Shown piece by piece: positions 1 to 11,351 of a stretch of DNA of 64,000 bases. Source of the DNA: Clitoria ternatea (lineage: Eukaryota > Streptophyta > Magnoliopsida > Fabales > Fabaceae). Positions within the stretch are counted from its first letter, which is position 1, and each line of letters starts with the position of its first letter. The notes under the pieces were generated by a model. It saw only the letters and a program-made list of their open reading frames with translations, was not told the DNA's origin and did no database searches. The DNA is taken from contig CM075669.1 of assembly GCA_037962975.1 (NCBI GenBank), positions 248,099,351 to 248,163,350 on the forward strand, written 5' to 3'. A program made the translations under genes and the position numbers.

Positions 1-1530
1 AACCGGGCTTTGTGAATTGGCAAGCGCACCAATCGTTTGTAGTTTTCGAAATTTAGATATCGTTCCACTGGGATTGAAAGTCCAATAACAACAGTAATCT
101 TCTACTTACTATGGTAAATATGAAGGAAATTATGAACAAAAGAATGATTTATGTACAGTTTATACAATATTCACAAGATAACATGGTTGAGTGATTCATA
201 GGATAAAAAGAAAATAAAATCTATCTAAAAAGTTGAGTTGCAATCTAGAATAGGTAAGATACTTGAGATAAACACAGATAAACAAATTATGTTGGAAATT
301 GGATCCCTAATCTAGAATAACAATGAGGAACTCAAAACATGCATGTTTAATCATCAAGTTTCATGTCATTGCAGCTTAAAATCATTATAACCGATCCCTC
401 GTGATATAAATTCTAAGAATTCACCGTAAAGTCCGATCCCTCGTGAGCTTTCTCAGTAAAAACTTGCATTAAGACCTGGCCTTATGGCAACAATGGTTAA
501 CAACCCGTATAGAATTGAGATACCAAGGGTATTCCAACTTTTTACTTTCGTCAAAACAAGTTTCAATACGGCATAAATAATCATTCTCCCGTTTGACATT
601 TACACTAATAAAACCAGTTTCGATACACATGAAAATCATTCTCCCGTTTGACGTTCATATTAATAAAAGGTTGAAATACTAACATGGACTTGAATCATAA
701 ACATGCAGAGGTCGAATTCACAACATTATACTCAATAGATTAGTTCACCAATTCCAACATAAACAGATTAGTTACACATGGTAAAAGTAAAAACAACACT
801 TACAGAGTTTGACATTACGAAGAAGATGATGGAAACTTCACGATACAACGATCACAATACACCGAAACACACTCAAGTATCTAGAAAACTATTCTAGAAC
901 TACAACTCACAAAAGAAGTACTCAAAGTCGAGCACAAGAGAGAAGAGAAGAGAAGTGTATGGAATGGGATGCTATGAATGGTGTTGGATGGCCCTATTTA
1001 TAGGGCTGAGCAAGGGTGCTGACGCTACGCGTCCCTGTGACGCTACGCGTCAGATCCCTGACTCAGCCTCCATTAAACACTTGATAATGGCCACTTTCAA
1101 TAATTAATCTTGGTCATGCCTGGCCACTTGGACATGTTTCCACGAGTTTTGGCCAGTTATGCTGATTGGGGTGGCCCTTGGGCTGAGTGGAGTGCCCATT
1201 ATTGGGTCCAAGTGGGGTGGTTGGCCAAAAGTAGGAGTGGAGACAACGCAGCACTGACGCTACGCGTGGCTGTGATGCGTAGCGTCAGCATCAAAAGTAG
1301 CTCTTGATGCTACGCGTGGGGTGAGGCTACGCGTCAGATCTCCAGTGTAATTTTCTCTTGATTTCTTAACTTTTTCACTGCAAAACTAGAGAAAATTGAT
1401 CAAGGGCAGATTATTTCCAACAACACTCATTTATTGAATTTAAATCCTATTTTTCTAACAAATTAAACTAATTTTTATAATTTTTATGAAATTTTTATTT
1501 TAGATTTTATTGAAAATTTGAGGACTAACA
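1..1530 (-). repeat. A1 3' LTR (truncated by window start)
   Basis: Direct copy of 8141-9670 at a constant offset of 8140. The terminus at 1530 reads CTAACA, which is TGTTAG on the element strand. Eighteen bases of the far end lie beyond the window. Confidence 0.95.
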
Positions 1531-1545
1531 AATACCCCCAACTTG
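1531..1545 (-). other. A1 polypurine tract
   Basis: On the minus strand the bases just upstream of the 3' LTR read AAGTTGGGGGTATT. This purine-rich tract directly abuts the LTR, where plus-strand synthesis is primed. A perfect 16-bp copy of 1531-1546 lies at 2035-2050. Confidence 0.8.
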
Positions 1546-1546
1546 A

Positions 1547-2726
1547 GACATTGCTCGTCCTCGAGCAAGAGAGAAAAATAATAAGAATAAAAATTTGAAA
1601 TCAAATTTTTAAGTTAGTCCGAAAATTTATCACAAAAAATAATTACACAATTTCAACTATTTTGTAATAATCAAAAACTGATTCAAATATAACAAAGGTT
1701 TAATGATAAAATTATTTACAATATTCTATTAACAATCAAGCAGAATTTCAGGCTTACCTCACAAGTGTTTATCTCTATGCAATTGGTAACCTGTTTCACT
1801 CAATCAATCATAAAATCAAACGAATTTAACTTTGTTTGTCATCTAATCAATGGTTATTTATACAGAGTTAATTCGGAAATCACAAGGTCTTTTCACGGGT
1901 TGTAATGAGGCTTGGTTTACAAGAATCAATGGTTTTTCTTGGAATTCAAAAACCTGAAATCATAAAAGAGCATTTTACAATCCTTAGGCTTTCTCTTGAT
2001 CCAAACTCTCATTTATTTTTTTTGATGAAAAATAAATACCCCCAACTTGATTCTTTTCACTATTTTTGACTTTTCTTTTCCATATTTTCTTTTTGAAAAG
2101 AATCAAGTTGCTTATTTTCACTCCCCATTTTTGTGAGAACACTCAAAATATTTTTCATTTATTTCAACTACTCTTTTAATCAATCAAGTATAGGGAATGG
2201 TAAAAACAAATTTAGGCTTTAAGGGTACCAAAGAATTTTATTTTAGGCTCAAATGGGCTTGCAAAGGATAAAAGACTTTTTACCAAGGTAAGCTGTTTGG
2301 CCCAAGGTTTTGTTTCACCAATAAATGTGCCTTGATCATTTTCCCGAATTCTCTGTACAACAACACACATCAGAGATTAAAGCAAAATCAATTCGAATTG
2401 AAAATATGTCAATTAAAACCCTCAAGTGTGTAAAAAGGATCTCTCAACTCACCGGGTTATTGAAATTTTGCTTGATGGTTAATAAACTTATTGTAATTAA
2501 ATTTATCAAAATTCCTAAGTTATAAAGAATCAAAAGTTGATTTTAACAAAATTGGTTTTATTGTGTAAAAACTCTAAGTGTATAAATTAACTTACTAACG
2601 AAAATAATTGATTGATTTTTTTTTTTTATACTCAATAAATGAAAAACATTAAAAATAACGAGAAAAGAATGGGTTGCCTCCCATTGAGCGCTAGATTTAA
2701 TGTCTCCAGCCTGACATTCCTGCATT
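1547..2726. other. A1 3' noncoding region
   Basis: AT-rich stretch between the end of pol and the PPT. I find no ORF of useful length and no env-like signal in any frame. The only structure I can point to is a second perfect copy of the PPT block at 2035-2050 and a poly-T run near 2618. Confidence 0.6.
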
Positions 2727-5700
2727 TCAAAGGTCAGTTAAAAGATAACTGGTGGTAATTTTGTTAATTTCACCACCCAAATATAGTTTTAACCTTTGGC
2801 CATTTACCATCCAACTTCTTTTGGAAGTTGGATCTTCAATTTCCACTGCTCCATATGGTTTGACTTCTTTAATCAAAAACGGGCCTGACCATTTTGATTT
2901 CAATTTTCCAGGAAACAATTTTAATCTTGAATTGAACAGTAAAACTTGCTGACCTGGTGTGAAATGTCTTTTCTTTAACTTTTTATCATGGTAAGCTTTC
3001 ACCTTACTTTTGTAGCAGCTGGATGATTCATAGGCATTGTTCCTCATTTCTTCTAACTCTAGAAGCTGTAGCTTTCTTTTATCTGCTGCTGCATTTTGAT
3101 CAAAATTGAGGAATTTTAAAGCCCAATATGCTTTATGCTCCATTTCAACTGGGAGGTGACATGATTTTCCATAAACCATCTGAAAAGGAGAAAGACCAAT
3201 TGGTGTTTTAAATGCAGTTCTGTATGCCCAGAGTGCATCATCAAGTTTTTGTGACCAATCCTTTCTGGAAGATGACACAGTTTTTTCCAGAATCCTTTTC
3301 ACTTCCCGATTTGAAATCTCTGCTTGCCCATTGGTTTGTGGATGATATGCTGTGGCTACCTTATGCTTTACTCCATAATGTTGTAATACTTTCTGAAGAA
3401 CTTTATTGCAAAAGTGTGAACCACCATCACTGATTAAAGTTCTTGGTGTCCCAAATCTGCAAAAAATATTTTTCTTCAAGAAATTCACAACAGTTTTAGT
3501 ATCAGCATTGGGAGTAGATATTGCTTCCACCCACTTTGAAACATAATCTACTGCCAAAAGAATGTATTGATTTGAGTATGAGTTAGGAAAAGGTCCCATG
3601 AAGTCAATTCCCCAACAATCAAATACCTCAACTTCTTGTATATTTGTAAGAGGCATTTCTTGCCTTCTTCCAACATTACCTGTTCTTTGACAGTTATCAC
3701 AAGATTGAACAAATAAGTGAGCATCTTTAAAAAGAGAGGGCCAGTACAAACCTGATTGGAGAACTTTTGCAGATGTTCTTTCATCATTAAAATGTCCTCC
3801 GTATGGTGATTTATGACAATGCCACAACACATCTTTTATTTCCCAGTCAGGCACACAACGTCGTAACAAATTATCCGCTCCAATTTTGAATAAATGAGGG
3901 TCATCCCAAACAAAGTATCTAGCATCTCTAAAAATTTTTTTTCTTTGTTGCCAAGTCAAATCATTTGGAAGAACTCCTGCTGCTTTGAAATTGGCCATGT
4001 CAGCAAACCATAGCCGCTGTGTTATTTTGAAAAGTTTTTCATCTGGGAATTCTTCCAAAATTTCTTTTTCTTTAACAGTAACCTCATTATTCACTAATCT
4101 AGAAAGATGGTCAGCTACCATATTTTCACTACCCTTTTTATCTTTGATTTCAAGATCATATTCTTGAAGGAGCAAAATCCATCTGATCAACCGAGGTTTT
4201 GAATCAGGTTTAGTTAAAAGATACTTGATTGCAGCATGATCAGTAAAAATGATTATTTTTGAGCCAATCAAGTAAGATCGAAATTTTTCTAAAGCATACA
4301 CTATGGCCAGTAATTCTTTTTCAGTAGTTGCATAATTTATTTGATTTTCATTCAAAACTTTACTAGCATAATGTATGACTTTGAAAACTTTCTCGTATCT
4401 TTGACCTAAAACTGCTCCAACAGCATAATCACTTGCATCACACATAAGTTCAAAGGGTAGATTCCAATTAGGAGCAACAATTACAGGAGCAGTAACCAAT
4501 TTTTCTTTCAAGGAATTAAAAGCTTTAAGACATGCTTGATCAAATTTAAATTCAACATCTTTATTTAGAAGGTTTGATAAGGGTTTTGCAATTTTTGAAA
4601 AATCTTGAATAAACCTTCTATAAAATCCAGCATGTCCTAAAAAACTTCTAATACCTTTTACATTCACAGGAGGAGGGAGTTTAGAAATTACCTCTATTTT
4701 GGCTTGGTCAACTTCAATGCCTCTAGAAGAAATTTTATGACCAAGTACAATTCCTTCTTTCACCATGAAGTGACATTTCTCCCAATTAAGTACTAAATTT
4801 GTCTCAATACACCGCTTCAGTACGGTGTCCAGGTTGGATAGACATGTTTCAAATGAATTTCCAAAAACTGAGAAGTCATCCATGAAAATTTCAATGCTCT
4901 TTTCAATTAAATCTGCAAAAATAGCAAACATACATCTTTGAAAAGTAGCAGGTGCATTACATAATCCAAATGGCATTTTTCTGTAAGCAAATATGCCAAA
5001 AGGACATGTAAAGGCAGTTTTTTCCTGATCAAGAGGATCAACAGCAATTTGATTATATCCAGAATAACCATCAAGAAAACAATAATATTCCTGTCCAGAT
5101 AATCTTTCAAGCATTTGATCCATAAAAGGTAATGGAAAATGATTTTTTCTTGTTGCTTGATTTAATTTTCTATAATCAATACACATTCTCCAACTGGTGA
5201 CAGTTCTTGTAGGAATTAGTTCATTTTTTTCATTAACAATTACTGTCATACCACCTTTTTTTGGAACAACTTGAACAGGACTTACCCATGTACTATCAGA
5301 AATTGGATAGATAATACCTGCTTTCAACAATTTCAAAACCTCTTTTTTGGTTACCTCTTTCAAAGTTGGATTGAGGCGTCTTTGAGGTTGAGCAATAGGT
5401 TTGAAATTATCTTCCAACAAAATTTTGTGCATGCAGTATGATGGACTGATACCTTTCAAATCCTCAAGCGTCCACCCAATTGCTTCTTGATTGCTCTTTA
5501 ATACTTCCACCAGTTTTTCTTCCTCTGTTTCACTCAACAAATTACTAATAATAACTGGTTTCAAATTACCTTCTTTCAAAAAGATGTATTTCAGATTGGA
5601 AGGCAACACTTTTAATTCAGGTTTCTGGATCTCTTCAGTAGGTGATTCTTGGATTTCTTCAATCTTTCTTGATTCAAAGGAAATTTCTTTCCCGTGATCA

Positions 5701-7136
5701 AATTCTTCAAGATATCTTTCAATCTGTTTTTCTTCTTCTTCATCCAAAAATTCAACTGAGTTAGTCAATAACTTATTTAATGGGTCAGAAATAATCATAC
5801 CTTTTGATAAGGAGAGATAAGTTTCATCAAGGACGTCTACTTTGAAACAATCTTGCTTTGGGTTGGGATGTTTCATTGCCTTGAAGACATCAAAATTTAC
5901 TTCCTCATCATGCACTCTTACTGCTAACTTCCCATTGTCCACATCAATTAGCACTCGAGCAGTTTTCATGAATGGTCTTCCCAGAATTAGAGGAACATCA
6001 GCATCCTCTTCCATGTCTAGGATCACAAAATCCACAGGAAAGTAGAACTTGTCAACCTTTACAAGGACATCTTCTACAATCCCATAAGGTCTCTTGATGG
6101 ATTTATCAGCTAATTGCAGAGTCATCTTTGTCTGCTGTGGATCAAGATCACCGATACGCTTCATCATACTTAGGGGCATTAGATTGATGCTCGCCCCTAA
6201 ATCTAATAAAGCTTTACCGATATTTACTCCCCCAATAGAGACAGGAATAGTGAATTTACCAGGATCTTTGGATTTTTCTGGCATCTTGTATTGTAGAATA
6301 GCGCTGCAGCTTGCTTCAAGTTCTACAATCTCTTCATCATACTTCCTTTTCTTTGTAAGCAGTTCTTTCATAAATTTAGCATATGTAGGCATCTGTTCTA
6401 ATGCCTCAGAAAATAGAATGTTTATGTGTAACTGCTTAAAGATTTCAAGGAATCTTTTGTATTCCTTCTCTTTATCTTTTCTTGATGGTGGATGAGGATA
6501 TGGTAAATCTTGGATAGGGGGTGTCTGTCCAAGATACTGATTTTTTTGATTTTTTTCATTTTTTTCTTTCTTTTCTTCACTCTCTTTTTCTTCTTCCTTT
6601 TCTTTCTCTTTTTCTTTTTCATTCTTTTCTTCTTTTTCTTTTTCTTGATTCATACCTACGGCCTTACCACTTCTTGTAAAAATAGCCTTACATTGTTCTT
6701 TCGCTTTGAATTCTTTGATGTCGGCTACTTCTTTTACTAGCTGGCTTAACTGTTGATCTGATGCTTTACGTGCGACATTGATTGTCTCCATGTATTGCAT
6801 CAATTGTTGAATACTTTCTTCAGCCTTGGTCAACCTAGCATTGTAATCTCCTTGATTGTTGAAGGGTCTAACATTTTGTTTCCAGCCATAGTTTTGCCTT
6901 TCCTGTAAGTAATTGTTAGAAAAAGAATTTACAAGAGGATTTAGGGAATTACCTATAGGTAATCTCTGATGAATCAAGGAATTAACTTGTTCTTGCTCAT
7001 TTCCACAGTAACCACATGGTTGTTCGCCCATACAATACTCACATTGTTTTAATTGAGCAGGGAGTTGTGGTGGTATATGGGTAACTTGCAATTTTCCAAG
7101 TTGTTTACTCATAGTCTCAATTTGTTGCATCAACAA
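2727..7136 (-). CDS. A1 Pol polyprotein (Gag C-terminus, PR, RT, RNase H, IN)
   Basis: Open frame of 1469 codons, in the same frame as gag, from which it is separated by one TAA (7142-7140) followed by AAA TTG TTG ATG. The first ATG is at 7130. It begins with the Gag C-terminal part, then a Lys/Glu-rich low-complexity linker (about residues 160-200). The aspartic protease shows DLGASINLMP near residue 312. RT has the catalytic FMDD near 751. RNase H starts with CDASDYAVGAV near 899. Integrase has an H2C2 zinc finger near 1100, DFMG near 1178, SDGGSHF near 1235 and NGQAEISNREV near 1269, giving a complete D,D,E triad. It ends with a GPF-type C-terminal segment. No internal stop or frameshift is visible. 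The proteins would act in virus-like particles (reverse transcription) and the nucleus (integration). Confidence 0.93.
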   Translation of the reverse strand: MLMQQIETMSKQLGKLQVTHIPPQLPAQLKQCEYCMGEQPCGYCGNEQEQVNSLIHQRLPIGNSLNPLVNSFSNNYLQERQNYGWKQNVRPFNNQGDYNARLTKAEESIQQLMQYMETINVARKASDQQLSQLVKEVADIKEFKAKEQCKAIFTRSGKAVGMNQEKEKEEKNEKEKEKEKEEEKESEEKKEKNEKNQKNQYLGQTPPIQDLPYPHPPSRKDKEKEYKRFLEIFKQLHINILFSEALEQMPTYAKFMKELLTKKRKYDEEIVELEASCSAILQYKMPEKSKDPGKFTIPVSIGGVNIGKALLDLGASINLMPLSMMKRIGDLDPQQTKMTLQLADKSIKRPYGIVEDVLVKVDKFYFPVDFVILDMEEDADVPLILGRPFMKTARVLIDVDNGKLAVRVHDEEVNFDVFKAMKHPNPKQDCFKVDVLDETYLSLSKGMIISDPLNKLLTNSVEFLDEEEEKQIERYLEEFDHGKEISFESRKIEEIQESPTEEIQKPELKVLPSNLKYIFLKEGNLKPVIISNLLSETEEEKLVEVLKSNQEAIGWTLEDLKGISPSYCMHKILLEDNFKPIAQPQRRLNPTLKEVTKKEVLKLLKAGIIYPISDSTWVSPVQVVPKKGGMTVIVNEKNELIPTRTVTSWRMCIDYRKLNQATRKNHFPLPFMDQMLERLSGQEYYCFLDGYSGYNQIAVDPLDQEKTAFTCPFGIFAYRKMPFGLCNAPATFQRCMFAIFADLIEKSIEIFMDDFSVFGNSFETCLSNLDTVLKRCIETNLVLNWEKCHFMVKEGIVLGHKISSRGIEVDQAKIEVISKLPPPVNVKGIRSFLGHAGFYRRFIQDFSKIAKPLSNLLNKDVEFKFDQACLKAFNSLKEKLVTAPVIVAPNWNLPFELMCDASDYAVGAVLGQRYEKVFKVIHYASKVLNENQINYATTEKELLAIVYALEKFRSYLIGSKIIIFTDHAAIKYLLTKPDSKPRLIRWILLLQEYDLEIKDKKGSENMVADHLSRLVNNEVTVKEKEILEEFPDEKLFKITQRLWFADMANFKAAGVLPNDLTWQQRKKIFRDARYFVWDDPHLFKIGADNLLRRCVPDWEIKDVLWHCHKSPYGGHFNDERTSAKVLQSGLYWPSLFKDAHLFVQSCDNCQRTGNVGRRQEMPLTNIQEVEVFDCWGIDFMGPFPNSYSNQYILLAVDYVSKWVEAISTPNADTKTVVNFLKKNIFCRFGTPRTLISDGGSHFCNKVLQKVLQHYGVKHKVATAYHPQTNGQAEISNREVKRILEKTVSSSRKDWSQKLDDALWAYRTAFKTPIGLSPFQMVYGKSCHLPVEMEHKAYWALKFLNFDQNAAADKRKLQLLELEEMRNNAYESSSCYKSKVKAYHDKKLKKRHFTPGQQVLLFNSRLKLFPGKLKSKWSGPFLIKEVKPYGAVEIEDPTSKRSWMVNGQRLKLYLGGEINKITTSYLLTDL

Positions 7137-7139
7137 TTT

Positions 7140-7991
7140 TTATTGAATTAACACTGTATCGTTTACTCCTTGTTCAACTATACCTTGTTTATTACCTCTT
7201 GCTGGTTTGGCTTGATGGTCACTAATGGACATTGATTCCAATATTCCAATAGCTTCCTCCACAGTCTTGTTCATTAAAGAACCACCTGCACAAGCATCTA
7301 ACATCATCTTGAACTGAGGCAATAAACCATGGTAAACGATTCTTACCTTCTCGGCATCGTTCAGGTTGTGGTTTGGGCATTTTCTCAAGAGTGCCTTGAA
7401 TCGTTCCCATGTTTCTCCTAATGATTCATCATTATTTTGAGAAAAAGAGTGTATGGCTGTCATTGCTTCAAAATATTTTAAAGGAGAATAAAATCTTTCC
7501 AAAAATTTTCTTTCAACATCGGACCAGTTTGCAAAACTACCCGGTGGACAAGATTTAAACCATTCTTTTGCTTTCCCAATCAATGAAAAAGGAAAGAGTC
7601 TCATGTAAACAGACTCTTCTTGATTGGGTTCAAAACCAATTGTGATGCATAACTCATAAAAAATAGTTAAATGTTCATACGGTTCTTCATGATTTAAACC
7701 AGCAAATTGGTTGTTTTGAATAATGTTTAAAGTGGCAGGTTTAATTTCCACTGGTAAAACTGGTCCTTGAAACATTCCCGAAACTCGGGGTGGACCATTT
7801 ATAGCAGCAAACTGTCCCAATGTTCTCCTTTCAGCAGCCATATTTGAATTTTCAAAAATTTTTGAAGTAGAAGAAGAATTAGTTTGTGTTTTAGATTTCA
7901 AAGACTTGATTTTCTTTACAAACTTTTCTATCTCAGGATCAAAATAAATTTTACCTGTGGTAGATCGAGTTTGCATACACAAACTAAACAA
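7140..7991 (-). CDS. A1 Gag (capsid part)
   Basis: An open frame of 283 codons encodes the retrotransposon Gag core. Family-typical words are GLNHEEPYEHL, LFPFSLIGKAKEWF and WSDVERKFLERFYS, matching the Athila-type capsid region. It starts 106 bp after the PBS region and ends with TAA at 7142-7140, after which the same frame continues as pol. Athila-type elements normally encode Gag-Pol as one frame (family knowledge), so this TAA is either the element's single inactivating mutation or a stop decoded by readthrough. The sequence alone cannot decide. Confidence 0.9.
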   Translation of the reverse strand: MFSLCMQTRSTTGKIYFDPEIEKFVKKIKSLKSKTQTNSSSTSKIFENSNMAAERRTLGQFAAINGPPRVSGMFQGPVLPVEIKPATLNIIQNNQFAGLNHEEPYEHLTIFYELCITIGFEPNQEESVYMRLFPFSLIGKAKEWFKSCPPGSFANWSDVERKFLERFYSPLKYFEAMTAIHSFSQNNDESLGETWERFKALLRKCPNHNLNDAEKVRIVYHGLLPQFKMMLDACAGGSLMNKTVEEAIGILESMSISDHQAKPARGNKQGIVEQGVNDTVLIQ

Positions 7992-8097
7992 AGAAAGTTA
8001 GTGTAATAATGATAATGAAATAAAAAAAAATTATTTAAAGTAAAAAAAATATTTACCACGGTAATTAAAATTTTACTGTTTTACTAAAACAATTCAA

Positions 8098-8115
8098 TCC
8101 CCGGCAACGGCGCCA
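8098..8115 (-). other. A1 primer-binding site (tRNA-Asp type)
   Basis: The plus strand reads TCCCCGGCAACGGCGCCA, which I recognise as the 3' end of plant tRNA-Asp including CCA. On the element strand it is the complementary PBS, 7 bp from the 5' LTR end at 8123. Confidence 0.9.
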
Positions 8116-9133
8116 GAAAACTTGTTGGCCCGTCGGTTGTAACCGGGCTTTGTGAATTGGCAAGCGCACCAATCGTTTGTAGTTTTCGAAATTTAGATAT
8201 CGTTCCACTGGGATTGAAAGTCCAATAACAACAGTAATCTTCTACTTACTATGGTAAATATGAAGGAAATTATGAACAAAAGAATGATTTATGTACAGTT
8301 TATACAATATTCACAAGATAACATGGTTGAGTGATTCATAGGATAAAAAGAAAATAAAATCTATCTAAAAAGTTGAGTTGCAATCTAGAATAGGTAAGAT
8401 ACTTGAGATAAACACAGATAAACAAATTATGTTGGAAATTGGATCCCTAATCTAGAATAACAATGAGGAACTCAAAACATGCATGTTTAATCATCAAGTT
8501 TCATGTCATTGCAGCTTAAAATCATTATAACCGATCCCTCGTGATATAAATTCTAAGAATTCACCGTAAAGTCCGATCCCTCGTGAGCTTTCTCAGTAAA
8601 AACTTGCATTAAGACCTGGCCTTATGGCAACAATGGTTAACAACCCGTATAGAATTGAGATACCAAGGGTATTCCAACTTTTTACTTTCGTCAAAACAAG
8701 TTTCAATACGGCATAAATAATCATTCTCCCGTTTGACATTTACACTAATAAAACTAGTTTCGATACACATGAAAATCATTCTCCCGTTTGACGTTCATAT
8801 TAATAAAAGGTTGAAATACTAACATGGACTTGAATCATAAACATGCAGAGGTCGAATTCACAACATTATACTCAATAGATTAGTTCACCAATTCCAACAT
8901 AAACAGATTAGTTACACATGGTAAAAGTAAAAACAACACTTACAGAGTTTGACATTATGAAGAAGATGATGGAAACTTCACGATACAACGATCACAATAC
9001 ACCGAAACACACTCAAGTATCTAGAAAACTATTCTAGAACTACAACTCACAAAAGAAGTACTCAAAGTCGAGCACAAGAGAGAAGAGAAGAGAAGTGTAT
9101 GGAATGGGATGCTATGAATGGTGTTGGATGGCC

Positions 9134-9143
9134 CTATTTATAG
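9134..9143 (-). promoter_or_regulatory. A1 LTR promoter TATA box
   Basis: CTATAAATAG on the minus strand, followed downstream by a pyrimidine-rich (CTTCTC repeat) leader, the usual layout of an LTR promoter. The same box is at 994-1003 in the other LTR. Confidence 0.75.
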
Positions 9144-9160
9144 GGCTGAGCAAGGGTGCT

Positions 9161-9475
9161 GACGCTACGCGTCCCTGTGACGCTACGCGTCAGATCCCTG
9201 ACTCAGCCTCCATTAAACACTTGATAATGGCCACTTTCAATAATTAATCTTGATCATGCCTGGCCACTTGGACATGTTTCCACGAGTTTTGGCCAGTTAT
9301 GCTGATTGGGGTGGCCCTTGGGCTGAGTGGAGTGCCCATTATTGGGTCCAAGTGGGGTGGTTGGCCAAAAGTAGGAGTGGAGACAACGCAGCACTGACGC
9401 TACGCGTGGCTGTGATGCGTAGCGTCAGCATCAAAAGTAGCTCTTGATGCTACGCGTGGGGTGAGGCTACGCGTC
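9161..9475. repeat. Cluster of six GACGC-TAC-GCGTC hairpin words in A1 U3
   Basis: Words at 9161-9173, 9179-9191, 9396-9407, 9414-9426, 9446-9457 and 9465-9475. The full form has 5-bp arms GACGC/GCGTC around TAC. They come in pairs separated by 5-8 bp and lie within about 330 bp upstream of the TATA box (element strand), an enhancer-like position. The same six lie 8140 bp to the left in the other LTR. Confidence 0.85.
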
Positions 9476-10316
9476 AGATCTCCAGTGTAATTTTCTCTTG
9501 ATTTCTTAACTTTTTCACTGCAAAACTAGAGAAAATTGATCAAGGGCAGATTATTTCCAACAACACTCATTTATTGAATTTAAATCCTATTTTTCTAACA
9601 AATTAAACTAATTTTTATAATTTTTATGAAATTTTTATTTTAGATTTTATTGAAAATTTGAGGACTAACAATATACTTGTATTCATTATACAACATAGTT
9701 ATGAGCTGACCAAGGCTTTAATTCATCAAATGTACTCGGAACATAATATCATATACACAGCCTTTATCACAAACACCCAACACTCGGGTTTAAGGCCATC
9801 ACATCATCCAAACCGACCTGCATACACTGAAAAATAGTGTAGGGGTGAGCTTTACATATTAAATGACAGATATTGGCTCGGATTAATCATAGAATCCTCA
9901 ACATGCAAATGTATATATATATATCATCACCCAATTAACATATACTGCCAATCAATATGAACATCAACACATAAATGGACGGAGTTCATCAACATCAAGC
10001 ATTAAATAATCATCATGCATATCCGGGCTACTACTCACTCGGAAACCAATCAAACAACGCATACTGAATACCACACATCACAATACAAGAATTTCACCCG
10101 GAAAACCCGTCCATAAACTATGCACTTAAGATGCAATAGCTCCCTTTACCTGGAGTGAAGTTCCAGAAGTCACATTGGCTACTCGGCCCAGCCACAGCAG
10201 CACTCTGCTCGGCATTCCAGTCCTGGGAAGAACCACACAACTTCCCAATCAATCATCAACACGCTTCTCAATAACCAAGTATCAAACATCACCCTTTCGC
10301 TCAAGCCACACATGCA

Positions 10317-10392
10317 CTCGCTTGAGTGAAAAGGGTCCAGTAACCCATTCTTCACTGGCTCGCTCAAGCGTGGCCATTCTCGCTTGAGCGAG
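10317..10392. repeat. CTCGCTTGAGCGAG palindrome cluster 1 in S1
   Basis: Words at 10317-10328, 10359-10370 and 10379-10392 share arms CTCGCT/AGCGAG around TG or CA. The last two are separated by 8 bp. CCAGTAAC and CCAGTAGCTC tracts lie between and after them, as in O1's LTR. Confidence 0.85.
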
Positions 10393-11351
10393 ATACGCCC
10401 AGTAGCTCCCCTGAACAGCATCAACACTCCAAGCTCCACTCTACTCTGCCATCCAGTCAGTGGAGAACCTCCAGGCACAGCACCGTCTTCACCACCATGG
10501 AGGACAACCAAGCTTCCATGTAACATGCATGCATGCCTTCCTCTTCACACAAGCATCACAGCATCAAGGTATATCATCTTCCTCACCAGCTCAGTGGAGG
10601 ATCAAATGCTTCCCAAACATCATGCACGTCTTCTTCTTCACATGTAATTCTGCCTCAGCACCAGTGGACCATCTTCAACAACCAAGGTACCCACACACCT
10701 GTAGGCTCCCAACCAAGCCACAAACATGAAGGAGAAGAAGAAGAAAGGACCAGCAAGAAGAAGAACCAGGGAATAGAGAAGGAACCCAGCCTCCAGAACA
10801 CAACACCATGTTGTTCCCCTCCACTCGGTTCTCACACAGCCAGAGGAATGATTCTCAACCTTCAAGGCACCCAATACCACGCTGGACTCCACCACTATGC
10901 TGCTCCACTCGTGCTCCCACTTCCCACTCGGGCTCAGCACAGTGTTGAGGGGAAGAAGAAGAAGATGAAGGAGATAAAGAAGAAGAACGGCCAAGAGAAA
11001 GAGGAAGCAAGAGTTTTAGAGAGCTCAAGAGAAAATGGAAGAATAGTTCTCAACTCAATGTACCCCCAAAGTATATGAGCAATGGCAAGCATAAAACGTA
11101 GAGTGGAAACATTCATCGTTCCAATGCTCTGTGGCAACAGCTCTCCCATTCCATCTTATCTTAATTTAATTCCTATCACCTCACCACTAAAACTTGTCCC
11201 ATTCGCCCTCGTTATTCCTATTGCAGCGTGATTAAAAAGAGAGAACCGAGGCTTTGCTAAACACCACCAAGGCACATGGGTCACTTAGCATTATTATAAT
11301 CATTTTCCTCTTAGTGCATTCTGCCTGAAGTCCCAACATCAGACTCCTTCA

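Larger units (their letters stand above)
1..9670 (-). mobile_element. A1: young Athila-type Ty3/gypsy retrotransposon
   Basis: This element reads on the minus strand, so its 5' LTR is on the right (8123-9670) and its 3' LTR on the left, where the window start removes the last 18 bases. Order on the minus strand: LTR, tRNA-Asp-type PBS, gag, pol (protease, RT, RNase H, integrase), about 1.2 kb of noncoding sequence, PPT, LTR. There is no env-like ORF between pol and the 3' LTR, unlike classical Athila members. The Pol wording around the protease and RT places it in the Athila/Calypso/Diaspora group of legumes (family knowledge). By eye the LTRs differ only at 615/8755, 818/8958 and 1113/9253, so the insertion is recent. 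The right TSD candidate is ATATA (9671-9675); the left copy lies outside the window. Confidence 0.93.
8123..9670 (-). repeat. A1 5' LTR (complete, 1548 bp)
   Basis: Runs from TGTTGG at 8123 to CTAACA at 9670, so on the element strand it starts TGTTAG and ends CCAACA. It carries the TATA box at 9134-9143 and, upstream of it in U3, six GACGC-TAC-GCGTC-type hairpin words. Confidence 0.95.

Noticed and set aside
1547..2726. env-like gene of an Athila element in A1
   Set aside because: No ORF longer than about 66 codons in the region and no signal/transmembrane pattern.
6422..6740. Lys-rich and Phe-rich ORFs opposite A1 pol
   Set aside because: Shadows of the Lys/Glu-rich linker of Pol in other frames.
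10533..11078. 181-codon plus-strand ORF and overlapping ORFs in S1
   Set aside because: Low-complexity Lys/Glu and Ser-rich translation, several overlapping frames on both strands, inside an LTR.
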